Origin: Tolypothrix sp. PCC 7712
GTDB lineage: Bacteria; Cyanobacteriota; Cyanobacteriia; Cyanobacteriales; Nostocaceae
Length of the DNA: 64,000 bases
NCBI RefSeq assembly: GCF_025860405.1
Contig: NZ_CP063789.1
Coordinates: 28,235-92,234, forward strand
Direction of reading: 5' to 3'
Shown here: piece after piece, positions 25,353-34,515 of the stretch
Layout: each line of letters starts with the position of its first letter
Position numbering within the stretch: position 1 is the first letter of the stretch
The notes under the pieces: generated by a model
Database searches by the model: none
The model's input: the letters and a program-made list of their open reading frames with translations, nothing else
Told to the model about the DNA's origin: nothing
Translations under genes and position numbers: made by a program

Positions 25353-25525
25353 TCGTACCATTCCAGTTCAATAACTTCCTTGTTTTGTAACAAAGGACGT
25401 AGATAAAACCCCCAAAGAACGGGGCAACAAGCTGGATGGTTTTGACGATTTTCTGATATTTTGCTGGATAGCTATCACGCAATAAATATACAGGAAAGCT
25501 GCAAGATTTCGCGTATAACTTCTAC
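25353..25525 (-). pseudogene. Fragment of the OLD-like ATPase gene
   Basis: A diverged copy of 21604-21782 in the same orientation on the + strand, with small indels that break the frame. Together with the preceding segment it forms a chimeric junction left by tandem duplication. Confidence 0.75.
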
Positions 25526-25597
25526 GACAGTAGAAACTTTAAAACAGTGTTCCCAGCTTTCAGCATCAGTAATTTAGTCATCAAGGAAGCAAAAAAC

Positions 25598-26305
25598 ATG
25601 GCAACTAACTACACCAATGAAGCTATCCGTAATATCTTAATTGGTTTCGGATATTTAGCTCCTGATAGTAAGGTTCCTGGTAACAGTCCTCCCTGGAAGA
25701 CAAATAACAACCCTTTGACAGATGAACCAACCGTCACAGCAATTAAAAAATTTCAGCAAGATTATCCACCCCTAAAAGCTGATGGCGATGCTGGCGAACA
25801 AACCAAGAAAGTCTTGTACGATACAATTGTCAGCCTTCAGAAAAATTTGAAACGTCACGGTTTCGCTACTGAAGCTCAAATACCTTCAGACAAACCGTTT
25901 TATGGGCCAGAAACTTATAAAGCGGTAGAGAGATTTGAGCAAAAACAGGGTTTGACGGTAAATGGTATTGCTGACAAGGAAGCACGCATACGTCTAAACC
26001 AAACAAGTTTACCAACGAATAACGTTAAGCTAATAGATGTGTGCATTCAATTCAAATCGAATCCGAAAAAGTCTAGTTATCTCGAAGCACTAAATTATTT
26101 AGAAAATCAGTTAAGTCCAGACATTTTAAAGAATTTTACCAACAAGTGGCGACAAACCAATGATGTCAATCCTGTAATAGTTAAGCTGACAGATGTGTGC
26201 AATTCTTATGAGGCAAAACCGCATCAAAATCAAGCACTCAATTACTTACAAGATCAGATATCTCCAGATGTATATAAGAAATTTACTGAACTTTGGAAGA
26301 AGTAG
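25598..26305 (+). CDS. Peptidoglycan-binding-like protein with two C-terminal repeats
   Basis: From ATG 25598 (MATNYTNEAIRN) the product is 235 aa. Two PG_binding_1-like units are seen: about residues 5-70 (PTVTAIKKFQQDYPPLKADG) and 75-145 (TYKAVERFEQKQGLTVNGIA). The C-terminus holds two related blocks of about 45 aa (VKLIDVCIQFKSNPKKSSYL... and VKLTDVCNSYEAKPHQNQ...). No signal peptide is seen, so it may act in the cytoplasm or as part of a secretion or signalling module rather than in the wall. It is flanked by duplicated debris and is probably intact. Confidence 0.65.
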   Translation: MATNYTNEAIRNILIGFGYLAPDSKVPGNSPPWKTNNNPLTDEPTVTAIKKFQQDYPPLKADGDAGEQTKKVLYDTIVSLQKNLKRHGFATEAQIPSDKPFYGPETYKAVERFEQKQGLTVNGIADKEARIRLNQTSLPTNNVKLIDVCIQFKSNPKKSSYLEALNYLENQLSPDILKNFTNKWRQTNDVNPVIVKLTDVCNSYEAKPHQNQALNYLQDQISPDVYKKFTELWKK

Positions 26306-26474
26306 TAATTCCTGAAAGTGAAATTTGATATCAAAGAAAATTTTGCTTGAAGTCCTGCACTAGTTAACTTCCCACTCCGAGTGGCAGATCGTATCAGCTT
26401 GGCTACTTTTCCAAGAGAAGCAAGACAGACGACGAGCTTCGACCGCCTAAGATGCGCGGTCGAACCTACTGCGA

Positions 26475-26714
26475 TCACTGCTTTTCATCCTTAATCTACG
26501 TGATCGCCTTGGCTTTTGTATATTCGATTGAGCCTTGTTCTAAGACGAAGAGAAGCTCTTTTGGTAGATTCAGCAAAGGTAGCCAATTTTTAACATAGGA
26601 CTCCCAACTCATTTTGACCAAAGAAGCCAGAACCTGCTCTATAACAGTCATTTCCTTGGGCATAACGTTATGCCCAAATTTATCTGCCGCGTGCAGATTA
26701 TAGTCGTGTGGCAA
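26475..26714 (-). pseudogene. parB': parB fragment (copy 2)
   Basis: The same ParB middle segment as copy 1 (VIEQVLASLVKMSWESYVKN; ELLFVLEQGSIEYTKAKAIT), including the 18-bp palindrome near 26660. It ends at its 5' side in a segment (GCGTGCAGATTATAGT) that also follows copies 3 and 4 but not intact parB. Confidence 0.75.
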
Positions 26715-26966
26715 GGAATATTTGGTTGTATGACACGTTAAAATAGGGTTTCTCAGTCTCGTATTTTATTCATGAATCGGTGTTCTAGAACATCGAAGCA
26801 AAACACAATTGGCATCCAAGTACTATGGTTAGTTTCGTGAAAGTTAGCAGCGCTCCTGAGAGAATTAACGGTAAAAGTAAGAACAAGCATTAACCTGTAC
26901 TGGGGTGCCAAACTAATTAGTCCTGACACTGGCAATGGTAAAGTCAAAACAAGCGGAGGTTTTGAT

Positions 26967-27584
26967 ATGGCTCAAGCTTTACCTAAACTATTGACTTTTG
27001 AAGAATTTATTGAATGGTTGCCGGAAAACACTGGAAAACGGTACGAATTACACGATGGGATAATTGTAGAAATGTCTCAACCGAGTGGAAAGCATGAAAA
27101 AGTTACGGGATTTTTAGCCGGAGAAATTACCGTTGAATATAAGCGTTTGAAACTGCCATACTTTATCCCCAAAACAGCTTTAGTAAAACCACCGAGAAAA
27201 TCATCGGGTTACTTGCCAGATATCGTATTAATCAACGATGCTAATTTGCAAAATGAGGAATTGTGGGAAAAAGAATCTACTGTGACTCAAAGTGAATCAA
27301 TTCCTTTGATCGTTGAGGTTGTTAGTACCAACTGGGAAGATGATTACTACACCAAATTAGGGAATTACGAAGCAATGAAGATTCCTGAATATTGGATCGT
27401 TGATTATGCAGCCTTAGGAGCCAGAAAGTTTATTGGGAACCCCAAACAACCAACCATTTCTATTTATCATCTAGTTGATGAAGAATATCAAGTTGCTCAA
27501 TTTAGGAATTCGGAACGTATTATATCCCCTACTTTTCCAAATTTAAACCTGACTGCTAATCAGATTTTTAATGGTGCTTTGTAG
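26967..27584 (+). CDS. Uma2-family (DUF820) restriction-endonuclease-fold protein
   Basis: A 205-aa protein of the Uma2 family, highly expanded in cyanobacteria. Family features: LTFEEFIEWLPENTGKRYEL at the start, YLPDIVLIND (catalytic Asp), PLIVEVVSTNWEDDYYTKL (Glu and distal Lys) and YEAMKIPEYWIVD. The PD-(D/E)XK fold implies DNA binding or cleavage, but the natural role of these proteins is unclear. GGAGG precedes the ATG. Confidence 0.88.
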   Translation: MAQALPKLLTFEEFIEWLPENTGKRYELHDGIIVEMSQPSGKHEKVTGFLAGEITVEYKRLKLPYFIPKTALVKPPRKSSGYLPDIVLINDANLQNEELWEKESTVTQSESIPLIVEVVSTNWEDDYYTKLGNYEAMKIPEYWIVDYAALGARKFIGNPKQPTISIYHLVDEEYQVAQFRNSERIISPTFPNLNLTANQIFNGAL

Positions 27585-27620
27585 GGTCGCAAAGAATATG
27601 GAAACCATAATTGCAAAGGT

Positions 27621-29145
27621 CAGTAGACCTAAAAGTTCTGCGATCGCGCACAGAGCATACCTATAAAACTGACTGTTGTCAAAAAAACCGTATTATTAGA
27701 TACATTTTTTAGAAAACTCCTTGAGCAGCCATAAATAAGTAAAACTCATTAATCACCGAAAAAGTTAAGGGTAACGCGCCCACCAAAACATAGTTCTGGA
27801 TCTGTAGTATGCAATTTTTGTAAAGTATGGAGGTAAAGAAGCAAAATTGAGGATTATTTAGTTTGGCTATGAGTTCAAGAGAGCCAGTTTTAACTGATAG
27901 TAAAACCTTAAATGAAGTAGTTAACTGTTTAACAGAACATATTCCAATTCCTACTCAAGGTAAATGTGAACAACAAAATATCTTTGAAATTTTAATTCGA
28001 GCAGCCACCCAAAGGGATAGTATTGAAAACACAACCAAAGTCTTAAAAAATGTTCCGACAAGCAACGATATTCGTTACCATTTAGATAAATATTCAGATT
28101 TAAAATCTCTAGAATTAGACTTAAATACAGCACTACAAAGCCGTTTACCAGAAGGAATTCGACAGGGGAAGCAAAAAATAGCTATTGATTTTAACTTAAT
28201 TCCTTATTATGGTGAACCATCACCATCGGAAGCCCCATATATTTATAGAAGTCAAGCTAAAAGTGGCACTTGTTCTTTTTATGCTTACGCTACTGTCTAT
28301 GTAATTAAGAAAAATAAACGAGTCACCTTAGCTATTAAAGCTATTCAACAACAAAATACTAAGGCAGCGATTATCACTTATCTTTTAGCACTGATTGAAC
28401 CTTTGAATCTGAAAATAGAACGATTATATTTAGACAGAGAATTCTTCTGTGTACCTGTAATTAGATGGTTACAAGCTTTGGATATCCCATTTGAAATGCC
28501 AGTTATTGTTCGAGGCAAACATGGCGGAACTAGACAATTAATTAGAGGGCGGCGTAGTTATAAGACTAGTTATACTTTAAACAGCGATAAATATGGCTCA
28601 GTTACTTTTAATGTGTGGATAGTTTGTACATATAAAAATGGTAAAAGACGAGCGCATGGGCGGGAGTTTTTTATTTACGCTGTTTATAAAGTTAAGCTGT
28701 CATTACATTCAATACATGATGACTATCGTCTTCGTTTCGGAATTGAAAGTAGCTATCGGATGAAAAATCAATGCCGCATTAAAACAACTATCAAAAATCC
28801 AACAATTAGACTTCTGTTTGTAGCTTTGGCGTTTTTAATTATTAACGTTTGGATTTATCTAGTATGGCATTATCTTAGCCGTTTAAAAAGAAGTACTAGA
28901 CAAGTTTTTTCTCATCTATTTACCCTCAAACAGATGCTTGAATTTTTACGTCAAGCTGTAGACCGCAACTATGGGGTAAAGAGCGAAGTGTGTTTACCAT
29001 CTGGCTGAATCTTGGTTGATTTTTGGATGCTAATTTATAAAGTAATCTTATCATTGAGCTAAACTCTCAGCTTTTGTATATTTCCCTCAAAAAATGTATC
29101 GTAAGCTACCATTTTTTAGCGATCGCAAAACTTTTAGGTCTACTG
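27621..29145 (+). mobile_element. 1,525-bp ISH3-like insertion sequence, copy 2
   Basis: Same element as 23564-25088, inverted. Flanked by AAGGT on both sides (27616-27620 and 29146-29150). The target was a parB fragment: joining GCAAAGGT to AGCCGATTTT restores the sequence found in the other fragments. Confidence 0.88.
27869..29008 (+). CDS. ISH3-family-like transposase, copy 2
   Basis: Identical to the predicted protein of copy 1 (379 aa from ATG 27869). The DDE residues lie in IAIDFNLIPYYG, LYLDREFF and RFGIESSYR. The two copies face outward from a 2.5-kb spacer, but their different target duplications show independent insertions. Confidence 0.8.
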   Translation: MSSREPVLTDSKTLNEVVNCLTEHIPIPTQGKCEQQNIFEILIRAATQRDSIENTTKVLKNVPTSNDIRYHLDKYSDLKSLELDLNTALQSRLPEGIRQGKQKIAIDFNLIPYYGEPSPSEAPYIYRSQAKSGTCSFYAYATVYVIKKNKRVTLAIKAIQQQNTKAAIITYLLALIEPLNLKIERLYLDREFFCVPVIRWLQALDIPFEMPVIVRGKHGGTRQLIRGRRSYKTSYTLNSDKYGSVTFNVWIVCTYKNGKRRAHGREFFIYAVYKVKLSLHSIHDDYRLRFGIESSYRMKNQCRIKTTIKNPTIRLLFVALAFLIINVWIYLVWHYLSRLKRSTRQVFSHLFTLKQMLEFLRQAVDRNYGVKSEVCLPSG

Positions 29146-29290
29146 AAGGTAGCCGATTTTCAAATAGGATTCCCAAGTCATTTTCCCCAAAGAAGCCAGA
29201 ACCTGCTCTACAACAGTCATTTCCTTGGGCATAACGTTATGCCCAGATTTATCTGCGGCGTGCAGATTATAGTGCTGTAACATGGAATAT
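29146..29290 (-). pseudogene. parB': parB fragment (copy 3), split by IS copy 2
   Basis: It continues the fragment broken by the IS: the segment encoding VEQVLASLGKMTWESYLKIG-like text, with the 18-bp palindrome near 29232, followed by GCGTGCAGATTATAGTGCTG. Confidence 0.7.
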
Positions 29291-29394
29291 TTGGTTGTAT
29301 GACACCTCTAATAACAAAGATACTGCTTCTGTCATCAAAGTTATTCTTTACACAAATAACAGCATGAAATAGGATCAAAAACTAACTACAAAAT

Positions 29395-30370
29395 TTCTAC
29401 AACAGCTTCTCAAGTTTCTCTAACAACGCTTCAAACTCTTGCTGTTTTTCCGGATCATTCCAGGATTTAACTTTCTTCGCCTTAGTATAAATTTCTTTCA
29501 GTCTCTGCGGATATGTAGCTTTCTTATCCGTTCTACCTTCATCCCCTTGTACTTCTGCGGCTTTCAGTTTGGCAATTTTTTCTTGGATTTGAGTGTGATT
29601 TGAACTAAAAATTGAGATTTTAACCCATGATATGCTTCAGAAATGAGTATCCAGTTTTTAGTTCACTTTTAGTATTCGAGTTTTTGTACTAATAATGATT
29701 ATCGTGTAGCCGATAAAAAGACTGATAAAAGCGAAGTTTGTATCAATCCTTCGACTTGATTATCATTATTATTCAGCTACGGTTTAAGGTTAGCGATCGC
29801 GCAACAACAGAGCGATCGCTTGTTCAATGAAATATTTGATTTGTACTCAGATATCTATTAAAACAAACGTTTTGAACCATATCATGGGTATTTGAACCAT
29901 ATTTTGAATTGAAAGTTTAAGTTAGAACAATTTTTTCAGGGATTTTTTGTGCAAGTTTTGTCTAATTATGTTTTTTCAACTCATTCTCTAGTTATGATTC
30001 AGAATTTAAACTCTCACTCATAATTTGATTCAAAGTTTTAATTTGTGATTAGCGCGAAAGCCTGAATTTTCGTTAACTCTTTTCTAGTTTATGGTTCAAA
30101 ATTTTTCTCATATTTTGATTCAAAGCATATTGAGTCAGAGATAAATTTTGAGCGATGGCAGCCTTCAGTAGAGACTTGCGCTGCTTTTCATTCTTCATCC
30201 GCGCGATCGCTCTAGCTTTTGTATATTCAATTGAGCCTTGTTCTAAGGCGAAGAGAAGCTCTTTTGGTAGATTCAGCAAAGGTAGCCGATTTTTCACATA
30301 GGATTCCCAAGTCATTTTCCCCAAAGAAGCTAGAACCTGCTCTACGACAGTCATTTCCTTGGGCATAACG
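29395..30370 (-). pseudogene. parB': parB copy 4 (3' half) interrupted by a mini-transposon
   Basis: 29395-29593 matches the ParB C-terminal coding region at 31335-31535 almost base for base; 30130-30370 continues with the middle region, ending at the same palindrome. The two parts are separated by the 536-bp element at 29594-30129. The 5' half of parB is missing. Confidence 0.85.
29594..30129. mobile_element. 536-bp non-autonomous mini-element related to the TnsAB-TnsC transposon
   Basis: It begins TGTGATTTGAAC, as does the element end at 48061, and carries repeated sites of the types TTTGAACCATATTTTG (29891-29906, identical to 52573-52588) and TTATGATTCANAATTT in both orientations. The outer ends are related (TGTGATTTGAACTAAAA against TATGCTTTGAATCAAAA). 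It is flanked by the 5-bp duplication TTGAG (29589-29593 and 30130-30134) within a parB copy whose intact relative gives the empty site. No coding sequence of note. Confidence 0.75.
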
Positions 30371-30477
30371 TTATGCCCAGTTATCTACGGTGTGCAGATT
30401 ATAGTGCTTTAAAATAGGGTTTCTCAGTCTCGTATCTTATTCATGAATCGGTGTTACCTGATATGTCCTTACTGACC

Positions 30478-30915
30478 TCAACCATCCTGCTGCGACCAAT
30501 CTTCAATATTTAATCCTGATACTTGAGAAAAATCTCGATAGTTTCGCGTCACCATAACTGCATTATTCGCCAAGGCAATTGCAGCAATTCGCATATCCTT
30601 CTGTAATCGCTGTTTCGATAATGTTGGATTTTCTCTTAGCAATCGCTGAAACGTTTTCCCTGCTTTCTCATCAAAGTCCAGTACCCTTACCCTTCCGAAT
30701 AGAGCAACTGTCCGGCTCAACTTTCCATACAACCTCACAACATCTTCAACTTCTCGCGCATCATTTATTCGCACTACCCAACCATTAAACAATTCCTGAA
30801 CCGTCACAATGGAAATCGCAACCTCCGCCCCCTGGTAAGCTACCTTGCGGCTCACCTGCGGATGACGGTCTAATAACAAAGATACATGATCCGTATCTAA
30901 CAACCAAAGACTCAT
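30478..30915 (-). CDS. vapC-like: VapC-like PIN-domain toxin
   Basis: A 145-aa PIN-domain ribonuclease: first acidic residue in LLDTDHVSLLL, Glu in TVQELFNGW, further acidics in the QKDMRIAAIALANNAVMVT segment and NYRDFSQVSGL. The start overlaps the preceding antitoxin by 4 nt. Such toxins cleave tRNA or rRNA. A short piece of this gene start (ACAACCAAAGACTCATG) recurs near 22358-22378 in the rearranged zone. Confidence 0.85.
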   Translation of the reverse strand: MSLWLLDTDHVSLLLDRHPQVSRKVAYQGAEVAISIVTVQELFNGWVVRINDAREVEDVVRLYGKLSRTVALFGRVRVLDFDEKAGKTFQRLLRENPTLSKQRLQKDMRIAAIALANNAVMVTRNYRDFSQVSGLNIEDWSQQDG

Positions 30916-31229
30916 GCAGCGCCACTTATATCTAACTCACGTTCCGTCCGCAGTTCTGCCGCCAGATCCGCAAACTCTTTATCTCCTTCAAACATCCCAA
31001 TAAATTCTGTCCAGGGATTATTTGCAACTTCCAGCGTCAAAACCTCAATATTCGCCAGCCTCACCCTAACCTTCTCCTGTACAGCCGCGATCGCCGCCTC
31101 ACGGGTTTCAGCTTCGGCAACACAATCTGCCAACTCCGGCACTGATGCTCTAAAATAGCCTGACTCAACTCGTTCAACCAGAACGTGAAGAGACATATTA
31201 TTTAAATTTGTGACGGCTTGAAGATTCAT
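30912..31229 (-). CDS. HicB-like antitoxin paired with VapC
   Basis: A 105-aa protein whose N-terminal part (LHVLVERVESGYFRASVPEL, then DCVAEAETREAAIAAVQEKV) is a HicB-type beta-alpha-beta fold. The start may be 31229 or 31196 (MSLHVLVERV). It directly precedes the PIN toxin, a combination common in cyanobacteria, and would neutralise and autoregulate it. Confidence 0.7.
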   Translation of the reverse strand: MNLQAVTNLNNMSLHVLVERVESGYFRASVPELADCVAEAETREAAIAAVQEKVRVRLANIEVLTLEVANNPWTEFIGMFEGDKEFADLAAELRTERELDISGAA

Positions 31230-31337
31230 AGGCTAAGATATCTGTTTACCTTTTCCCATAATAATGCTTCTGTCATCTTTGTTATTCTTTAGGCGAACAA
31301 CAGCATGAAATAAGACCGAAAACTAACTACAAAATTT

Positions 31338-32273
31338 CTACAACAGCTTCTCAAGTTTCTCTAACAACGCTTCAAACTCCTGCTGTTTTTCCGGATCATC
31401 CCAGGATTTAACTTTCTTCGCCTTAGTATAAATTTCTTTCAGTCTCTGCGGATATGTAGCTTTCTTATCCGTTCTACCTTCATCCCCTTGTACTTCTGCG
31501 GCTTTCAGTTTGGCAATTTTTTCTTGGATTTGAGTCAGAGATAAATCTTGAGCTATGGCAGCCTTCAGTAGAGACTTGCGCTGCTTTTCATTCTTCATCC
31601 GCGCGATCACCTTGGCTTTTGTGTATTCGATTGAGCCTTGTTCTAAAGCTTGCAAAAGCTCTTTTGGTAGATTCAGTAAAGGTAGGCGATTTTTCACATA
31701 GGATTCCCAAGTCATTTTCCCCAAAGAAGCTAGAACCTGCTCTACAACAGTTATTTCCTTGGGCATAACGTTATGCCCAGATTTATCTGCGGCGTGCTTC
31801 ATTTGCGTCAGCAATGATTTTACCTGCTCTGGAGTTATATCTAGTTCCACTGCTAGAAGGTTCAATATGCCCTGTGTTTCTTCCACAGGATTTAAGTCTT
31901 CGCGTTGAAGGTTTTCAATCAGAGCAATTTGAATAGCTTCCTTATCATTCAACTCCCGAACGACAACAGGAACTTCCAGAAGCTTTAGGTCTTTCGCTGC
32001 TCGATAGCGTCTCTCTCCAGCAACTAACTCGTAAATATTACCTTCTACAGGACGGACAATTAATGGTTCAAGAATGCCATATTGTTCAATAGAAGCTTTA
32101 AGTTTTTCCAGCTTTTGGATATCAAAGTAACGCCGTGGTTGGCTTTTAGGCAGAATGATATTTGCTAACGGTAGCAAATTAATATCTTCAGACTTTTGTT
32201 CAGTATGACTGACAAAAGCATTAAGAACTCCACCAAACTGAAACTCTTCAGGCGTTTTCTTTCTAGCTATCAT
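31338..32273 (-). CDS. parB: ParB-family partition protein
   Basis: A 311-aa protein with a short linker, then the ParB/Srx N-terminal domain (LANIILPKSQPRRYFDIQ; ELVAGERRYRAAKDLKLLEV with the GERRYRA motif; IALIENLQREDLNPVEE), a central helix-turn-helix region (TVVEQVLASLGKMTWESYVK) and a lysine-rich C-terminus. It binds parS sites and, by CTPase activity known for the family, spreads on DNA. The ATG overlaps the parA stop by 4 nt. It is the only intact copy; four partial copies lie between 22.4 and 30.4 kb. Confidence 0.9.
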   Translation of the reverse strand: MIARKKTPEEFQFGGVLNAFVSHTEQKSEDINLLPLANIILPKSQPRRYFDIQKLEKLKASIEQYGILEPLIVRPVEGNIYELVAGERRYRAAKDLKLLEVPVVVRELNDKEAIQIALIENLQREDLNPVEETQGILNLLAVELDITPEQVKSLLTQMKHAADKSGHNVMPKEITVVEQVLASLGKMTWESYVKNRLPLLNLPKELLQALEQGSIEYTKAKVIARMKNEKQRKSLLKAAIAQDLSLTQIQEKIAKLKAAEVQGDEGRTDKKATYPQRLKEIYTKAKKVKSWDDPEKQQEFEALLEKLEKLL

Positions 32274-33028
32274 GAGATTTTATCCAATTTCTTTGCAATT
32301 TCTTGTAGCAACTCTATTGCAGGGTGTTTTGGGTTATAGAGAGCTAAAGGTTTACGGCTTTGGGAAGCATTGGCAAAGTCAGTGCCTCTAGGAATCGCTG
32401 GCAGTACCGCGCCAATTTTTGATAACTGTTCATTGATGGCTTTCAAACTCTGTTCTCCTTGAGATGTCCGTCCATCATACATAGTCGGCACAATACCAGC
32501 AATTTTTAATTTTTTATTTGCTAAGTTGAGAACCTCAAGAATAGTGCTTAACAGCAGTTGGGTGCCTTTGAGTGCTTTAAATTCTGTTTGGATAGGAATT
32601 AAGACGTGTGTTGCCGCAACCAAGCTCATGATGCTCAAAATTCCCAAACTAGGCGGGCAATCCAGCAAAATTAAATCATATTGGTCTTGTACGTTTTCCA
32701 ATACCTGTTTAAGGCGAAGTTCCCGCATGATCGCTCCTGCCAGTTCCATTTCAGCTTTGCTGAGAATTATATTGGAAGGGGCTAAATCCATACCGTAAAT
32801 ATCATGGATAATCGTTAGTTCTTCCTGTTGAACCAGTGCGTGATAAAGAGTTTTATCAAGCTCCACAGGTTCCAATCCCATAAAGGTTGTCAGGGAACTC
32901 TGCGGATCAACGTCAACAAGCAAGACTTTTCGACCACGTTCCACAAGATGATAACCAATATTCATCGTCAAAGTGGTTTTGGCGACACCCCCTGATTGGT
33001 TAAAGAAAGCAATGGTTAAAGCTGTCAC
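32270..33028 (-). CDS. parA: ParA-family partition ATPase
   Basis: A 252-aa MinD/ParA-type ATPase without an N-terminal DNA-binding domain. The deviant Walker A is NQSGGVAKTTLTMN near residue 10, the A' motif is LLVDVDPQSSLT, and Walker B is YDLILLDCPPSLG. Together with ParB it positions plasmid copies. The pair is the third partition system in the window, beside two actin-like ones. Confidence 0.93.
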   Translation of the reverse strand: MTALTIAFFNQSGGVAKTTLTMNIGYHLVERGRKVLLVDVDPQSSLTTFMGLEPVELDKTLYHALVQQEELTIIHDIYGMDLAPSNIILSKAEMELAGAIMRELRLKQVLENVQDQYDLILLDCPPSLGILSIMSLVAATHVLIPIQTEFKALKGTQLLLSTILEVLNLANKKLKIAGIVPTMYDGRTSQGEQSLKAINEQLSKIGAVLPAIPRGTDFANASQSRKPLALYNPKHPAIELLQEIAKKLDKIS

Positions 33029-33991
33029 TTTTTATCTACCTTGAATGGATTATAGATTTTTGTTATCTCAGACTATTATCATTTCACTGCGTTTGCACGA
33101 ATTGTAACCAGATAAAAATAAAGTATTTCAGCCAGAAATGCCAGTAGTCTGAGCAACAAGTAATACCAATGCGTAAGAGCCGCTGATGCTGAGGAAGTTC
33201 TGATGCAGGACTAAAAAACTGCCGAAACTAGTACTGAACTATGTCAATCACGTAAAGCAGAATTTTTCCGTCGCTACAAAGTTGGAATTAGATCATTGTT
33301 AGCTGAGAAAGATTATGACAGCTTGTATCTCCAACTACGGATGTACTATTTGACGCTGGGGCAGAAGTCTCTTACAACTCATGCTAGCAAATCTGCAACA
33401 GCGCAAATTGACAAGTATGTTTCCAGGAATTGCCTTTTCTAACCATAATTGCTGATTCTATCAGCAGTGCGATGCCTTCTCTGCGAGAGGCTTGTCTACG
33501 ACACGCTCCGCGAATGCCAAGGGCGGGCGCAGCTATTGTAAACTTTTTATCAAGAAAGTTATCATAAATACGTACTTGTCTACAAATAAAAATAAAGCAT
33601 TGAAAAGTGCATAAGAATATTATTTAGTCAACTATTTCTAGGAATGAAATTTTGGCTAATGGTGATAACAAATATATATAAAGTTGAAATAATTTTACAA
33701 AAATTGTTCCGCTCTAGTAACTTGGACTAAAGTTTTTTTATTGTTCCTTTGCAAAATAATTAAGCTTGTTGCTCAATCAAGTTGATTTCTAATAGTTGAA
33801 TTTCGTAGAAGCAAGGAACAGTCAGGGCAAAGGCATCTAAATGGCTCTTGATAATTATCAAGATTAAGAACCCAAGCTCATAATCAGTATTCATCAAATC
33901 TTAGAGGGAAAAACCCTCACAATAGCCTCTAATGAAAGGCATCAGCCTTCAAACGACAGTTAGACAACTTTACTAATCTTTGGCATTCATT
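33029..33991. other. 0.96-kb intergenic region between parAB and the conjugation operon
   Basis: A 70-codon frame at 33233-33442 (+) reads as a plausible protein tail (KAEFFRRYKVGIRSLLAEKD) but has no start codon, so it is likely a gene remnant. A Nostoc-type GC-rich palindromic repeat lies at about 33468-33530. A 16-bp palindrome CTTGATAATTATCAAG (33847-33862) and a GAGGG/CCCTC hairpin (33904-33918) precede the VirB2-like gene. The parAB promoter and parS sites are probably here, but none was identified. Confidence 0.45.
33847..33862. promoter_or_regulatory. Palindrome CTTGATAATTATCAAG upstream of the conjugation operon
   Basis: A perfect 16-bp palindrome 130 bp before the first conjugation gene, a possible operator of that operon. 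Confidence 0.4.
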
Positions 33992-34468
33992 ATGCAAAGA
34001 AAAATATTCGCTGTGGCTTTAGCTTTGCTTAAAGCATCTATGCAAGTAGATAGTAAAGCAAGAATTAATCTTGCCACAAAAAACTTACTTGATAGATTAT
34101 TTCCAGTACGCTGGCAATTAGTTTCAGTAGCAACCACGCTCTCTATTGCCTTGCAATCAAGAGCAGCTAGAGCAGATTCAATATTTTCTAATGCCCAAAA
34201 AGCAATGGAATGCATAATTACTAATGCGTCAGCAGGTGGAGCGATTAGTAATGCAGTTCTGACTAGTCTGCCAATGATTTTATTTACCGCCTTGACAATA
34301 GTTTTATTTGGTTACTTCTGCTTCTCTGTATATCAAGGAGTTGCGGCTTATGGGCGCGGTGAAGAAGTGAGCAATGTCATTCAGCAGCCAATTTTCACTT
34401 TTATATCTGTGATATTGATTGTAGTATTTCAATCTCTGCTTTTTGGTAATAACGCAGCTTGTAGTTAA
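33992..34468 (+). CDS. VirB2-like conjugative pilin precursor
   Basis: From ATG 33992, 158 aa. The N-terminal half is a long leader ending in an Ala-rich cleavage-like site (QSRAARADS). The C-terminal half has two hydrophobic helices (AVLTSLPMILFTALTIVLFG; FTFISVILIVVFQSLLF) separated by a short polar loop, the plan of VirB2/TrbC pilins. It is the first gene of the secretion operon and is followed by the VirB3-VirB4 gene. Confidence 0.6.
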   Translation: MQRKIFAVALALLKASMQVDSKARINLATKNLLDRLFPVRWQLVSVATTLSIALQSRAARADSIFSNAQKAMECIITNASAGGAISNAVLTSLPMILFTALTIVLFGYFCFSVYQGVAAYGRGEEVSNVIQQPIFTFISVILIVVFQSLLFGNNAACS

Positions 34469-34515
34469 TTCTGGCTTTGCTTTCAGACACCCTATGCTAT
34501 GGCTCTAAAAATCTG

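Noticed and set aside
26254..26478. 74-codon minus-strand frame after the PG-binding gene
   Set aside because: It overlaps the end of a well-supported gene and has no recognisable features.
23564..29145. Composite transposon formed by the two IS copies
   Set aside because: Each copy has its own different 5-bp duplication, showing independent insertions rather than joint transposition.
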